Shown here: positions 53,536 through 62,692 of the stretch, one piece after another
Numbering within the stretch: the stretch's first letter is position 1
How the letters are laid out: each line of letters starts with the position of its first letter
Notes under the pieces: model-generated
What the model saw: only the letters and a program-made list of their open reading frames with translations
Told to the model about the DNA's origin: nothing
The model's database searches: none
Translations under genes and position numbers: made by a program
Assembly: GCA_011605725.1 (NCBI GenBank)
Contig: JAAOZP010000017.1
Span: 62,001 to 126,000 of the forward strand
DNA from: Nitrososphaerota archaeon
Lineage (GTDB): Archaea > Thermoproteota > EX4484-205 > JAAOZP01
DNA: 64,000 nucleotides
Direction: 5' to 3'

Positions 53536-55245
53536 ATGGATGAAGAGGAAGTTAAAAGAATTTTCGCTCAGGTTAGGAGTGAACTTTACTTTCCGCCATG
53601 CGAATTAGAGATAAAGGATGATGGTGGAAATGATACTCCATTCTTCGTGGCAAATTCGAAAGTAAACATTTCGCTGAATGCAGTTCCGAAAAAGGTTGAT
53701 TACGGAAAATACCTCAGATCAGTTATAAGACATGAGATCGCCCACTTACACTACTGTCCTTACGACATTAGGACAGCCTATGAGCTTATTAGGGAAGCGT
53801 ATAAAGCATGTAAGGATTGGAACACTGCTTACTTCTCGCTCCTGCTATTTTCCGACTTAAACGTTGACTGCTTCTATCTTTTAAACAGGTTTGGCGAAAT
53901 ACCGTACCACGTCGACCAGTTCCTCGATTCGAATCAACGAGGAATCGGCAGGTATATTCAGGCAGCTTATAGACATGTCTTGAGAAAAAGCGGGCGAGAG
54001 TACGACTATAATGTTGAAAACGTATCCAGGCAAATCAGCATAGTGATGAGGTCTGAAAGAAACTGGTTCAACAAGGTGAGCCTGATAGCACTAATACTTT
54101 CCCTGAACAAGGTTAGGTTTGAAATACCTAGGCGCCTCGCCGGCCCAAGCATGAACATCCCTTTGAGGGAAGACCTTAGCAAGAACACTGTTGAGAAAAT
54201 CAGCGAGGTCCTTGGCGGGATAAAAAGTAGTGAGGAGGCCAGAAGGTTTTACGAATACTGGGTCAAATCAAGATTGAAAAACTCAGAGCTTGAAAAGGCT
54301 AAGAAAATATTTGAGAAAAAAGGGGTGAGAGAAGGCGAGAGAAAAAGCGGGAAGGGGAAAACTGAAAAAATAAGCCGTTCTAAACCCGAGGGTGGAAAAG
54401 AACCAAAGTTACCTACGAGCCTAAGCAAGCCATACTCAGGGTTAACTAGCAAAATGGTTGAAGAGCTTTTCTGGAAAGTATTCTGGTATAGGGCTAGGGC
54501 TATGAGAACGATGCTGATATATCTCGAGGAGGGAAGGAGGCCTGAGCCGAACCTGGCAATATCCAGTTACCCTATGGATTGGAATATTGAGGACGAGGTT
54601 GAAGACCTTGACCTAGAATCCAGCTTAGACGAGGGGAGGCTTCGAGTTGAAATAAATACAGTGAAATGGAGGAGCGAGATTAAGGGCAAGGGAAGCAACC
54701 TAACAATAAGCAATGTCCCTTCGAGCCTAGTTGTTTTAGACGCAAGCAGAAGTATGCAGGATGTGTTCGACAATGCTGCAACCTCAGCGTTTATAAACCT
54801 GCTTTCCGTAGAGAGGATAGGGGGTAAAACCGCCTCAATCACTTTTTCAACAGAATTCTACTCGGTTGACTGGAATGGTTCAACGCTTGAAAAGGAAGTA
54901 GCATTATCTCTTTACCTCGGAGGCATGACGATACTTCCTCTGAACGAGATCATGAGGCTCATCTCTGAAAGCGAGAACAGGGTTTTGATCAACATCATAA
55001 CAGACTGCGGCTGGCAGAACATTGAGGAGGCTCTTCCAATTCTAGAGCAAATAGTTAGAGAAGGCCATGGAGTTAAAATATTTTACCTGCATGGTGGGAA
55101 ATACCCGGAGAACGTGAAGATGGTGAGCAGGGTTGGTGGAATAAGGATTATTCCAGTAAAGGATCCTGAGACTGACTTGCAATATTTGGTTACTAAAGAA
55201 ACAAGCCAGGACTACGGGGGTTCTGTACTGGTTTTCAAAGCCTAG
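53536..55245 (+). CDS. HExxH metallopeptidase-like and VWA-domain protein
   Basis: This 569-aa two-domain protein has an N-terminal domain (1-200) with a zinc-peptidase-like HEIAH (66-70) and a downstream acidic FSDLNVDCFYLL, resembling DUF2201-type putative metallopeptidases. A basic, low-complexity linker covers ~255-300. The C-terminal VWA domain (from ~395) has a MIDAS site LDASRSM (Asp402), GGMTILPLNE (Thr) and IITDCGWQN (Asp). Together with the AAA+ partner encoded immediately upstream it forms a MoxR-VWA pair. The zinc and MIDAS sites look complete. The target is unknown. Confidence 0.8.
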   Translation: MDEEEVKRIFAQVRSELYFPPCELEIKDDGGNDTPFFVANSKVNISLNAVPKKVDYGKYLRSVIRHEIAHLHYCPYDIRTAYELIREAYKACKDWNTAYFSLLLFSDLNVDCFYLLNRFGEIPYHVDQFLDSNQRGIGRYIQAAYRHVLRKSGREYDYNVENVSRQISIVMRSERNWFNKVSLIALILSLNKVRFEIPRRLAGPSMNIPLREDLSKNTVEKISEVLGGIKSSEEARRFYEYWVKSRLKNSELEKAKKIFEKKGVREGERKSGKGKTEKISRSKPEGGKEPKLPTSLSKPYSGLTSKMVEELFWKVFWYRARAMRTMLIYLEEGRRPEPNLAISSYPMDWNIEDEVEDLDLESSLDEGRLRVEINTVKWRSEIKGKGSNLTISNVPSSLVVLDASRSMQDVFDNAATSAFINLLSVERIGGKTASITFSTEFYSVDWNGSTLEKEVALSLYLGGMTILPLNEIMRLISESENRVLINIITDCGWQNIEEALPILEQIVREGHGVKIFYLHGGKYPENVKMVSRVGGIRIIPVKDPETDLQYLVTKETSQDYGGSVLVFKA

Positions 55246-55368
55246 TTTAAAACCTTTACTTAAACTGCAAGCAACACTCGCATTATTCAGGGTGTTCGTA
55301 TTTCTGGACACCTTATTCACACCAATACGGTTAAAAACAGCTTTTTAGAATGGCAGACCGTGGTTGAA

Positions 55369-56199
55369 ATGGAGGCGTTCAACAGTAAATGGGTGCTAAT
55401 ACTCGGTTTAATTGCTGTTGTAACCACGGGTGTGAATCTTGCTCTATTGGCGAGAACATACCCCGTCCTCACCGGTCAATCGACCAGCCTCGAGGAATAC
55501 CGTTTTACGATTTCAGATAGCTCTGTTAAAAACTCCGGTATTCCTTCCCTGAACTATGGGCAGGCTGAGCAACAGGTGAAGACGATAAGCGTTACAGGCA
55601 CCGGTGTTGTTAAGGCTAAGCCCGACAGGGTGGTTATAAGCCTGAGCGTGGTCACGCAGGCGGATACTGCGGAGAAAGCAGTTTCAGAGAACACGGATAA
55701 AATGGACCGCGTTATAAAGGCTGTTAGAGCCATGGGAATTCTTGAGAACCAGACAGAAACATCAGCGTACAGCTTGAATCCCGTTTTTGAGTATCCTAGG
55801 GAGGGCTCGCCCCGGATAGTCGGCTACACGTGTAGCAACACGATCAGGGTTACGGTTAAGGATTTGAACAAGGTGGGAGGGGTAATTGATGCTGCGGTTT
55901 CGGCTGGTGCGAACCAGGTTTCATCCCTCCAATTCACGATCTCCGAGGAAGCGATGCGTCAACTCGGGCTGAACGCTCTAAGCCTTGCTGTGAAAGACGC
56001 CGCCTTAAAAGCCAGTACGATAGCTACTGCTGCCGGAGTAACGCTGATAGGCCCAGTTTCAATAAGCCTCTCCGGATACTCACCTTACGTTAGAAGCTAC
56101 GCTTTCGAATCCATTTCCGGAAGCTTCCAGACGCCAATACTTTCACCGGAGGAGGTCAGCATAACGGTTACTGTTTCAGCCGTTTATGAGTTCAAATAA
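55369..56199 (+). CDS. SIMPL-domain protein with N-terminal membrane anchor
   Basis: An N-terminal helix (WVLILGLIAVVTTGVNLALLA, ~6-26 of this start) anchors the protein. The rest is a SIMPL (DUF541) domain: ISVTGTGVVKAKPDRVVISLSV, AVSENTDKMDRVIKAVRAMG, TETSAYSLNPVFEYP and AGANQVSSLQFTISEE. SIMPL proteins are periplasmic or extracytoplasmic in bacteria and protect against oxidative and other stresses; here the domain would face outward. ATG 55369 is chosen; a GTG three codons upstream is possible. Confidence 0.88.
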   Translation: MEAFNSKWVLILGLIAVVTTGVNLALLARTYPVLTGQSTSLEEYRFTISDSSVKNSGIPSLNYGQAEQQVKTISVTGTGVVKAKPDRVVISLSVVTQADTAEKAVSENTDKMDRVIKAVRAMGILENQTETSAYSLNPVFEYPREGSPRIVGYTCSNTIRVTVKDLNKVGGVIDAAVSAGANQVSSLQFTISEEAMRQLGLNALSLAVKDAALKASTIATAAGVTLIGPVSISLSGYSPYVRSYAFESISGSFQTPILSPEEVSITVTVSAVYEFK

Positions 56200-56241
56200 A
56201 AAGTTTAAGACCTTTTCAACACTTAATCAGCGTGCTGCTCG

Positions 56242-56706
56242 TTGAGCGAGGAGGAACTTGAGTATAAGCTGCGTGGAAAAACGCTTCAAGTCTATCTTTA
56301 CCTGATAAGGTCCGGCACAGATGAGAGCCATGGTGTTAGGGAGATTCAGAGGGCGCTTGGCTTCAAGAGTCCAAGCATAGCCTCATATCATCTTGAGAAG
56401 CTAAGGGAGCTCGGCCTCCTTGCAAAGGATGAGAATGGCGATTACCGTGTTGCTAAGGAAGTCAACGTAGGACTTTTGAAGCTCTATATTAAGATAGGTG
56501 AGCTCAGGCTACCGAGGTTCCTACTCTACGCGTGCCTCATAACCAGCATGGTGGTGACATACCTGCTGGCTTACCCTCAAACATTGAGCCCACATAATCT
56601 TTTTGCACTGCTGATAAGCATCTCCTCACTCGTAATACTATGGGGTGAAACCTTTCTGATTATAAGGGAAACAAGGTTTAAAAACAGGCGTCCCGAGAAA
56701 CGTTAA
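56242..56706 (+). CDS. winged-helix regulator with two membrane helices
   Basis: The N-terminal ~75 residues form a winged-helix domain (GKTLQVYLYLIRSG, REIQRALGFKSPSIASYHLEKLRELGLL). Two hydrophobic helices follow (FLLYACLITSMVVTYLLAYP and LFALLISISSLVILWGETFL). Membrane-embedded HTH proteins are common in archaea and may sense envelope signals. The TTG start at 56242 follows a 42-base gap after the SIMPL gene in the same direction; both may form one operon for membrane or stress control. I cannot name the target. Confidence 0.8.
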   Translation: MSEEELEYKLRGKTLQVYLYLIRSGTDESHGVREIQRALGFKSPSIASYHLEKLRELGLLAKDENGDYRVAKEVNVGLLKLYIKIGELRLPRFLLYACLITSMVVTYLLAYPQTLSPHNLFALLISISSLVILWGETFLIIRETRFKNRRPEKR

Positions 56707-56879
56707 AGCTAGCATCAATATTAAAACTGCCTTAAGATGTTTTAAGAACCTTCGCTTCAACGCATCTTTAACAACTCCAGTAAACCATAGTGACAAGGCT
56801 TGATAACCCTATTGAGAAAAAGCCTGGATAAGGGTTGGCCTGAGAAAAGCTAAAAGCACCTCGTGTGTTTGAAAAAGAC

Positions 56880-57692
56880 ATGTGCAGGCTGCTGGGAGCA
56901 ATTTTCGCCGAAACCGGCAGTATCCAGCATCATTTTTTAAACTCGGAATGCTCGCTCTTTACTCAAGCGGTTAAAGGAAGGCAGTCGGACGGCTGGGGGA
57001 TAGGTTTCTACTCGCAGGGAAACAATCCAGTAATCTTCAAAAGCGATAAGCCTGTTTACGAAGACAAGGAGGAGTTTGAAAAGGCTGTTAAATCCACCAT
57101 GGGCAGAATAATCATCGCACACGTGAGAAAAGCCAGTAACCCTATGGGGTTAGCAAGGGAAATGCTCATATCACTCGAAAACTCTCAGCCTTTCAGTTAT
57201 TCTAACTATGTTTTAGCGCATAATGGCACGATTAACATACCTGACGAAGTTTCAAAGAGGCTGGGCCCCTACGCAAAACTGATAAAAGGGCGAAACGATA
57301 GTGAGGTATACTTTTATCTGCTGCTAAGTCTTATTGAGAAAGAGGGGGATGTGACCAATGCTTTCAAAAAAGTTGAGCACACGTTGATGAAAATCTTCCT
57401 GGAAGAGAAAGTTAGCAGGTTTGAAACCCCGTTCACCAGTTTGAATACAATATTCTCAGACGGAAACAGGCTCTACGCCTTCACAAGATACCTCTACAAC
57501 CCTGGCCCATCAATGTGCTACGGAGACGCACCAATATACGAGATGTGTTTTAAAATCAGTAGTGACCACATAGTAGTCGCGTCAGAGAAAACAGAGAGAG
57601 GCGACTGGGTTCCCTTGAAAAACAATAGTCTGCTCGTATGCTGGGTTGAAGGAGGAGAATTGAAACATAAAGTGCTTGATCTCAATGTTTAA
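56880..57692 (+). CDS. class II glutamine amidotransferase (YafJ-like)
   Basis: This N-terminal-nucleophile hydrolase starts MCRLLGAIFAETG, where Cys2 becomes the catalytic residue once Met is removed. The frame opens at 56865, but a start there would bury the Cys, so ATG 56880 is used. Other motifs are SDGWGIGFYSQG, IIAHVRKAS and YVLAHNGTI. It is a single-domain glutaminase of the YafJ/DUG3-like group, which probably hydrolyses amides of unknown gamma-glutamyl substrates. Length (270 aa) is normal. Confidence 0.92.
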   Translation: MCRLLGAIFAETGSIQHHFLNSECSLFTQAVKGRQSDGWGIGFYSQGNNPVIFKSDKPVYEDKEEFEKAVKSTMGRIIIAHVRKASNPMGLAREMLISLENSQPFSYSNYVLAHNGTINIPDEVSKRLGPYAKLIKGRNDSEVYFYLLLSLIEKEGDVTNAFKKVEHTLMKIFLEEKVSRFETPFTSLNTIFSDGNRLYAFTRYLYNPGPSMCYGDAPIYEMCFKISSDHIVVASEKTERGDWVPLKNNSLLVCWVEGGELKHKVLDLNV

Positions 57693-57750
57693 AAAGAGTA
57701 TACACGGGAGCATGCGCCTTAACACGCATTGTTAGTTGAAAGATAGTGCG

Positions 57751-58851
57751 CTAAAAAAGAAAAGGCTTAGGAACAATCTTTCTCAGAAGCCTTAAAACCT
57801 CTCCACGCTTCCCTGCAAAAACATCTATATCGGAATCAGCGTAAGATATGAAGTAATCCTTGACTCTAACAGCCGGCTTAAAGTGGAGCTCAATCTCTCC
57901 GAAACAAAGATCTGAACCGGAATTGTAGGATTGAACACACCCTTTCGGACCATCTGGATCAGCCTTCGCAACGTCGAGACACTCCTCCTGGCTAACCGGG
58001 GCCATCATGGTACTCATAGATAAGAGGAAAACCTCATTCTTCCCGTGCTCCACATAATAAAGTATTCTTGAGCAGCCTGGTTGAGCAATATCTTCCGGAG
58101 CTATGCCCAGCTTATAGATAGCGGCTCCGTCTATTTTGAACGAAACATGGTCGCTGGAGACCTTTAACCTGTCTCCCGGTATTTTCCCGAAGTAGTGAAT
58201 AGGCTTAGCACCCCTGCGCGTAGGAATAATTACTGTGCCACTCCTACTCTCCCCGGGACGCACCTGTGTTAAAGACCAAAGGTTTATCCCGTTTTTCACC
58301 TGCCCCTTGGCCACCATAGCGTCCCTGACCCTAATCCAAACATGCTCTAAACCCCTTCTAACACGCGTGCCGTTAATGGAAAACCGTCTTGAAAAAGATA
58401 AGCGGATCCTAGTCTGACTCGCAAAATCCTCCAGCTCCGCCTCCCCCTCGAGGTCGACACTCTTCCCACTGGAGCTAACTATGGACCAGCTCCCAGGGTC
58501 GAGTGAAGACTGACATAGCCACTCTTCAAAGCTGTCAGGCTTTCTATAGTAGAACCTTCTCTCTGGAGAAACCCAAAGCCTATTTCCTCCGATATTCCAG
58601 TCTCTCCTACTGATTAAGTCGCTCAGGTTCTTCGCAACCCAGAACGGGTTCTGTCTTTCTCCGATGAAGACACCAAGTATCCTCGCACCGTACTCAGTCA
58701 CTAGTACCGACCCAGCTTCACTCTCCAGGGTCAACGTCTTGACGGAGCCCTCCAGAGCCTTAAGCAGCCCCTTCCTACGGTGAATTTCCAGCAACCCGAT
58801 GAGAAGATTCACAGGTAGAAAATAAGTTTTTTGCAACGGGAGATGAACCAT
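57751..58851 (-). CDS. uncharacterised protein with galactose-mutarotase-like features
   Basis: This 366-aa beta-rich protein has an N-terminal segment with GARILGVFIGE, then NIGGNRLWVSPERRFYYRKP, and later WSLTQVRPGESRSGTVIIPT and QSYNSGSDLCFGEIELHF. The GGNRLW block and the overall beta-sandwich pattern recall galactose-mutarotase-like families of unknown function (for example DUF4380-like). No signal peptide or membrane helix is seen. The first ATG at 58851 is used; the N-terminal ~35 residues (LPLQKTYFLPVNLLIGLLEI) do not look family-like, so a later start is possible. It stands alone. Confidence 0.65.
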   Translation of the reverse strand: MVHLPLQKTYFLPVNLLIGLLEIHRRKGLLKALEGSVKTLTLESEAGSVLVTEYGARILGVFIGERQNPFWVAKNLSDLISRRDWNIGGNRLWVSPERRFYYRKPDSFEEWLCQSSLDPGSWSIVSSSGKSVDLEGEAELEDFASQTRIRLSFSRRFSINGTRVRRGLEHVWIRVRDAMVAKGQVKNGINLWSLTQVRPGESRSGTVIIPTRRGAKPIHYFGKIPGDRLKVSSDHVSFKIDGAAIYKLGIAPEDIAQPGCSRILYYVEHGKNEVFLLSMSTMMAPVSQEECLDVAKADPDGPKGCVQSYNSGSDLCFGEIELHFKPAVRVKDYFISYADSDIDVFAGKRGEVLRLLRKIVPKPFLF

Positions 58852-58941
58852 ACTTTAAAAGCGGCCTGTCTAACTTTTAGAACACTTTCCTAAGCCTGTT
58901 CCAAACAATAGTGATAAATACTGCTTTAAGGAGAGAGCATC

Positions 58942-59784
58942 GTGAGCATGAAGACATTTGTTTACCTACTGGCTCTAACAGCATTAATTCTTGCAGGAGC
59001 AGTAGGCACGGTGATGCTCAGGCTTCAAAAAGTACAGGAAAAAATCATGGAGCTAACTGTATCCGGCGGTTTCTGGGCAAGGATGGAGAAATTCGAGTTT
59101 TACGAGAACGGCAGCATTATTTATCGCGATCTTACTAGAAACATTGAGAATTCCACGTCAATACCTCATTCAACACTGATGGAGTTGATAGGAAGGATGA
59201 AACTCCTTCTTGAAGCGTATCCAGAAGGCTTGAAACTGGAACCCATGGGAGGAGCAGACTACTTCACATATAACCTGAGCATCTACAGTAACGGTAGGAC
59301 GACGACCTATTATTGGACAGATGTTAGTGAAGAACAGCCTGAGGAACTCTCTTACCTAGCTAGTCTACTGCATGGAATGAACAGTTTTGCAGCAGGCTAC
59401 TGGAAAATAGTTTTTTACCTTAAAACTGAAAAGCTGGCTTTTAACAAGGGTGAAACGTTAAAGATGTTTGCAGTAGCCATTAACCCCAGCCGGAGCGATT
59501 TTCAATACGCTTCTCCAACGCCCTGCTACCCGGATTTCAGGATTCAGCTACGAACCCCAAGCGGCGAGACTGTTGAACTCTTCCCGGTTGGTTATGATCC
59601 TAAAAAACGCTGTATTCAAGTTGTTCAAAACCGTACTTTAAAACCAGGCGACACGATTCAGTTAGAGTACAACTATACTTTCAGCGAGGAGGGCACTTAC
59701 GTTGTTGAAGCCTATTTTCCATATGCGGAATGGAGTGCAACAAGATACGTAAGCATGCTCATGATCACGGTGCACAGATTTTAA
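58942..59784 (+). CDS. membrane-anchored secreted protein of unknown function
   Basis: This 280-aa protein has an N-terminal signal-anchor (FVYLLALTALILAGAVGTVML), then an extracytoplasmic part with several N-glycosylation-type sites (ENGS, ENST, NLS). The C-terminal ~110 residues look like an immunoglobulin-like beta domain (LNKGETLKMFAVAI-like strand, TLKPGDTIQLEYNYTFSEEGTYVVEAYF), similar to BsuPI or surface-protein domains. GTG at 58942 follows GGAGAG at good spacing. I do not recognise the family. Confidence 0.7.
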   Translation: MSMKTFVYLLALTALILAGAVGTVMLRLQKVQEKIMELTVSGGFWARMEKFEFYENGSIIYRDLTRNIENSTSIPHSTLMELIGRMKLLLEAYPEGLKLEPMGGADYFTYNLSIYSNGRTTTYYWTDVSEEQPEELSYLASLLHGMNSFAAGYWKIVFYLKTEKLAFNKGETLKMFAVAINPSRSDFQYASPTPCYPDFRIQLRTPSGETVELFPVGYDPKKRCIQVVQNRTLKPGDTIQLEYNYTFSEEGTYVVEAYFPYAEWSATRYVSMLMITVHRF

Positions 59785-60096
59785 TCCTCCAAGCTAATCT
59801 CCAATTCGGTTTAACGGGACACGACAGGGTTGCGCCGAGTATAGGAAGAGAAACCAGCGGTAAGCATAATGAGAATACTTGTTCATCATGGTGCTGCGAT
59901 GAATTAAACTGTTTAACACGCTCTTTAATCAGAGACCCTGCAACCAGTTTCTATAGGATCCTCTGGTCTACTATGGGTCTTGAAGCTTTCTGGAGAAGAA
60001 CGATACAGGTAGCGCCTGAAGAGGATTGCCAGTAAGCCTACGGGATTTAGATAAACGCTTGCACCGACAGGCTGGTGGTTTTAAAAATCTCAGGAA
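59785..60096. other. 312-base gap with an open frame that lacks a start
   Basis: The plus-strand frame ending at a TAA near 60035 stays open through the gap for ~80 codons and includes a Cys-rich patch (CSSWCCDELNC) and a protein-like tail (FYRILWSTMGLEAFWRRT), but has no suitable start codon outside the preceding gene. It may be a decayed gene or chance. I see no RNA gene. Confidence 0.25.
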
Positions 60097-60576
60097 CTAC
60101 TTCTTAGCCAAGCAGGAGGCCAGTTTTGCTAGTCTCCGACCCATCCTTCTGCAGAGCTCCAGATCCTCTTCATCAGGTTTCCCAACGCAGGCCGCTCCGT
60201 AATGCTTATTCTCAGGGTCTCCCTGGATAATCATGCCGTGGACAAGTAGGGCTTGCAGTATTGACATGAGGGTTGTTTCAGCTCCTGTCGCGCTTCCCCC
60301 TGAGGATGTAAACGCGCCTCCAACCTTTCCCTCAAGCTTCCCATGTATCTTTACGGTTTCATCCAGCAGCCTCTTAACAGGAGCAGCCATCAACCCGTAA
60401 TACGTTGGAGACCCTATTATTATTACATCTGATTCGACCAGGTCTTTCAAAGAGGTGTTTTCAACTCGCTTAAGCTTAACGTTAACCCCCTTAATCTCCT
60501 TGGCTCCCTCTGCTATTGCTCTCGCCATTCTTTCCGTGTTCTTAGTTTTAGAATAGTATGTTACCAACACTCTCAT
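60097..60576 (-). CDS. flavodoxin / WrbA-like NAD(P)H quinone oxidoreductase family protein
   Basis: This ~159-aa flavodoxin-fold protein has the FMN phosphate-binding loop TYYSKTKNTERMARAI (~5-20), the strand IIIGSPTYYGLMAAPVKRLLDE and the GGAFTSSGGSATGAETTL loop, as in WrbA. It likely reduces quinones or transfers electrons with FMN. The frame extends to 60630, but the ATG at 60576 gives the family start MRVLVTYYSK. It is downstream of rad50 in the same direction with a 60-base gap, probably a separate unit. Confidence 0.9.
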   Translation of the reverse strand: MRVLVTYYSKTKNTERMARAIAEGAKEIKGVNVKLKRVENTSLKDLVESDVIIIGSPTYYGLMAAPVKRLLDETVKIHGKLEGKVGGAFTSSGGSATGAETTLMSILQALLVHGMIIQGDPENKHYGAACVGKPDEEDLELCRRMGRRLAKLASCLAKK

Positions 60577-60691
60577 TTCAACCAACCATTTAAGTATTGA
60601 ACCTGAAGATAAAAACTTTGCAGCGAACAACCCTACCTGTAACAGGTTAAGCTGGACGGGTGTCAGGATTAAACACTAGGGTTAAAACTGT

Positions 60692-62692
60692 TTATGTTTT
60701 AACTTGTGCTCTAGAGGAACCGTCTTCCTGAACACTCACCTCTATAATGTTTGAAGCCTCCTCCTCACAAATATCGTAGTGTGTTACGAGTATCATTTGA
60801 GAGAGCTGTTTGGAGGCTTCCCCTATGTAGCTTGCAACCTGGGGCAGGTTTTCCGAATCAATGCCGTAAGTAGGCTCATCAAGTATAAGAAGCGAATTCA
60901 AGCCTAGAGCATCAAGGAGCGCTAGGCGTATGGCTAGAGCAAGAATAGTTTGATGCCCTCCCCCAACTCTAGTTGCCGGAATAGGGTCGGTTAATCCTTT
61001 CGGATGCACTAAAACAGAATAATCCTCCGGGTTTATGATTATGGCGTCGTAAACATGCTGATCCGTCATAGCCCTATAGTATTCTAATGCTCGGAACTCT
61101 ATACGTTTTATCAGTTCCCTCCTCCTGGTTTCAACAGCCTGGTCGAAGAGTTGGGAAAGCCTGTGTGCGAGACCAGCCTTCTCAACCCTTCTTTTAAGCT
61201 CGTTCAGCAGCCTCCTATAGTCCTCTAATTTCTTACTGGTATCTGCTCTAATACTCTTCTTCTTCTCTAAAATCTTCTTCTTCTCAGCAAGCTCACTCCT
61301 CCTCCTGGCTAACTCCTCTGGCTGGAGGGGGAGCTGTTGGGCTAGCTTCAGCTTCAGTTCAGGATCCTCGTGGGTGAAAGGCAGTTCAAGGACTGTCAGT
61401 TTCTCCTTTATCATAGTCAAGGTTTCACTCCTTATTTTAACGAGGCTTTCAGCAGAATCCAAATATTCTTTTAGACGGTTTTTCAGGGCCCTCATCCTTG
61501 AGGACTCTACTTCAGCAGTGTTTATTTTTTCAACGAGTTTTTGAAGCTCAACGTTTTTCATCTCATAAGCCTTCCTCGCGTCAGCCTCTTCGAGACTGGC
61601 CTTGGCTAAAGAGTTGCGATCCTCTTCTAGAATCCTCTGGATTACTGCGGGTTGCAAGTCTTGTCCGCAAGTTGGGCATTTAGAAGCCCCGCTTCCAGCG
61701 AGAGACTCTCGCTCCCTTACTTGCTTCGCAAGGCTTTCAACACGGCTTTTCACGCTTAACCATTTCTCCATGGAGGCTTCAAGCTCCTTCTTCAAACTGT
61801 TTCTCGCTGCTTTCAGCGTTTCCAACTCCTTGTCGCATAGACTTGTTTTCTCCTCCAACTCCTTAATCGAAGAGACGCCTGCATTCTCAAGAAGCTCCTG
61901 GCTCTTTGAATAAATCTTCTTCAGCTCTTCCTCAACCTCCTCCCTCTTCCTAATGCAGTCGAGAAGCTCGGTTAACTCTGTTGATTCAGCCTTTTTCAAA
62001 AGGTTTTCAAGATCCTGAACCTCCTTATTCAAACGACCAATGTCTTCATCCATCTGTCTTAGGCTGGAATCAAGCTCCAATACTCGCTCCTCAAGATTCT
62101 GAAGCTCGGTTGCAACATCCTTCCCGTTAAACCTCTCGAGCTCTCTCCATGCTCCATCCAACTGTTCACGCAGCTCTCTCAAAAGAGTTATCCCCAGTAC
62201 TGAATCCATTTGTTCTTTCTGCGGCTCCAGTACCTCTGTTAACCTACCCTGCCTAATATACACCAGGTTGATAAACCTCCTTAAACTCATCCCGAGAAGT
62301 TCAGTAATCCTGCTCCTCAAGTCTTCCTCGCCCTCTAGAGACACGTTTCTACCGTTAACCCGGAGTAATCGTTCCCCTGTCCTGTAATCCCCGTTCCTGT
62401 CTAAACTGCCTCTCCTCTCAACCTCAACGATCTGGCCGTTAACCGGGCTTCTGAACCTTACGTAGACACTCATCTCGCCTGAACCCGGCAGCTTTGAAAC
62501 CAGTAGCTTCGGCCTAGCCTCCGGCACCTCGCCGAAAAGCGCGAACGTCAACGCGTTGAGCAAAGTAGTTTTACCCGTTGAATTCCTACCTTTTATGAGG
62601 TTAAGCCCGGCTGAGAAATCCAGTTGAACATTCCTGTAACGCTCCAGGTTTCGGAGTCTAAGCGTTTCGATTAAACCACTCATTTCAACCAC
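60692..62692 (-). CDS. rad50: Rad50 ATPase, short form
   Basis: This 666-aa protein has Walker A GRNSTGKTT (~35-43) at the N-terminus, long coiled coils, the zinc hook KCPTCGQDL near residue 338, and at the C-terminus the signature region (TRVGGGHQTILALAIRLALL) with Walker B SLLILDEPTYGID. With Mre11 it processes DNA double-strand ends. Archaeal Rad50 is usually ~850-900 aa; here each coiled-coil arm is only ~150 residues. It overlaps the mre11 gene by 8 bases. The first ATG (62692) or the one 3 codons later are possible. Confidence 0.93.
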   Translation of the reverse strand: MVEMSGLIETLRLRNLERYRNVQLDFSAGLNLIKGRNSTGKTTLLNALTFALFGEVPEARPKLLVSKLPGSGEMSVYVRFRSPVNGQIVEVERRGSLDRNGDYRTGERLLRVNGRNVSLEGEEDLRSRITELLGMSLRRFINLVYIRQGRLTEVLEPQKEQMDSVLGITLLRELREQLDGAWRELERFNGKDVATELQNLEERVLELDSSLRQMDEDIGRLNKEVQDLENLLKKAESTELTELLDCIRKREEVEEELKKIYSKSQELLENAGVSSIKELEEKTSLCDKELETLKAARNSLKKELEASMEKWLSVKSRVESLAKQVRERESLAGSGASKCPTCGQDLQPAVIQRILEEDRNSLAKASLEEADARKAYEMKNVELQKLVEKINTAEVESSRMRALKNRLKEYLDSAESLVKIRSETLTMIKEKLTVLELPFTHEDPELKLKLAQQLPLQPEELARRRSELAEKKKILEKKKSIRADTSKKLEDYRRLLNELKRRVEKAGLAHRLSQLFDQAVETRRRELIKRIEFRALEYYRAMTDQHVYDAIIINPEDYSVLVHPKGLTDPIPATRVGGGHQTILALAIRLALLDALGLNSLLILDEPTYGIDSENLPQVASYIGEASKQLSQMILVTHYDICEEEASNIIEVSVQEDGSSRAQVKT

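Noticed and set aside
56797..56838. Hairpin AACCC..GGGTT before the glutamine amidotransferase gene
   Set aside because: The stem is only five to six base pairs with mismatches beyond; not distinguishable from chance.
59730..59784. Plus-strand ATG start for the frame entering the 59.8-60.0 kb gap
   Set aside because: The ATG lies inside the well-supported secreted-protein gene in another frame, so a separate start here is not believable.
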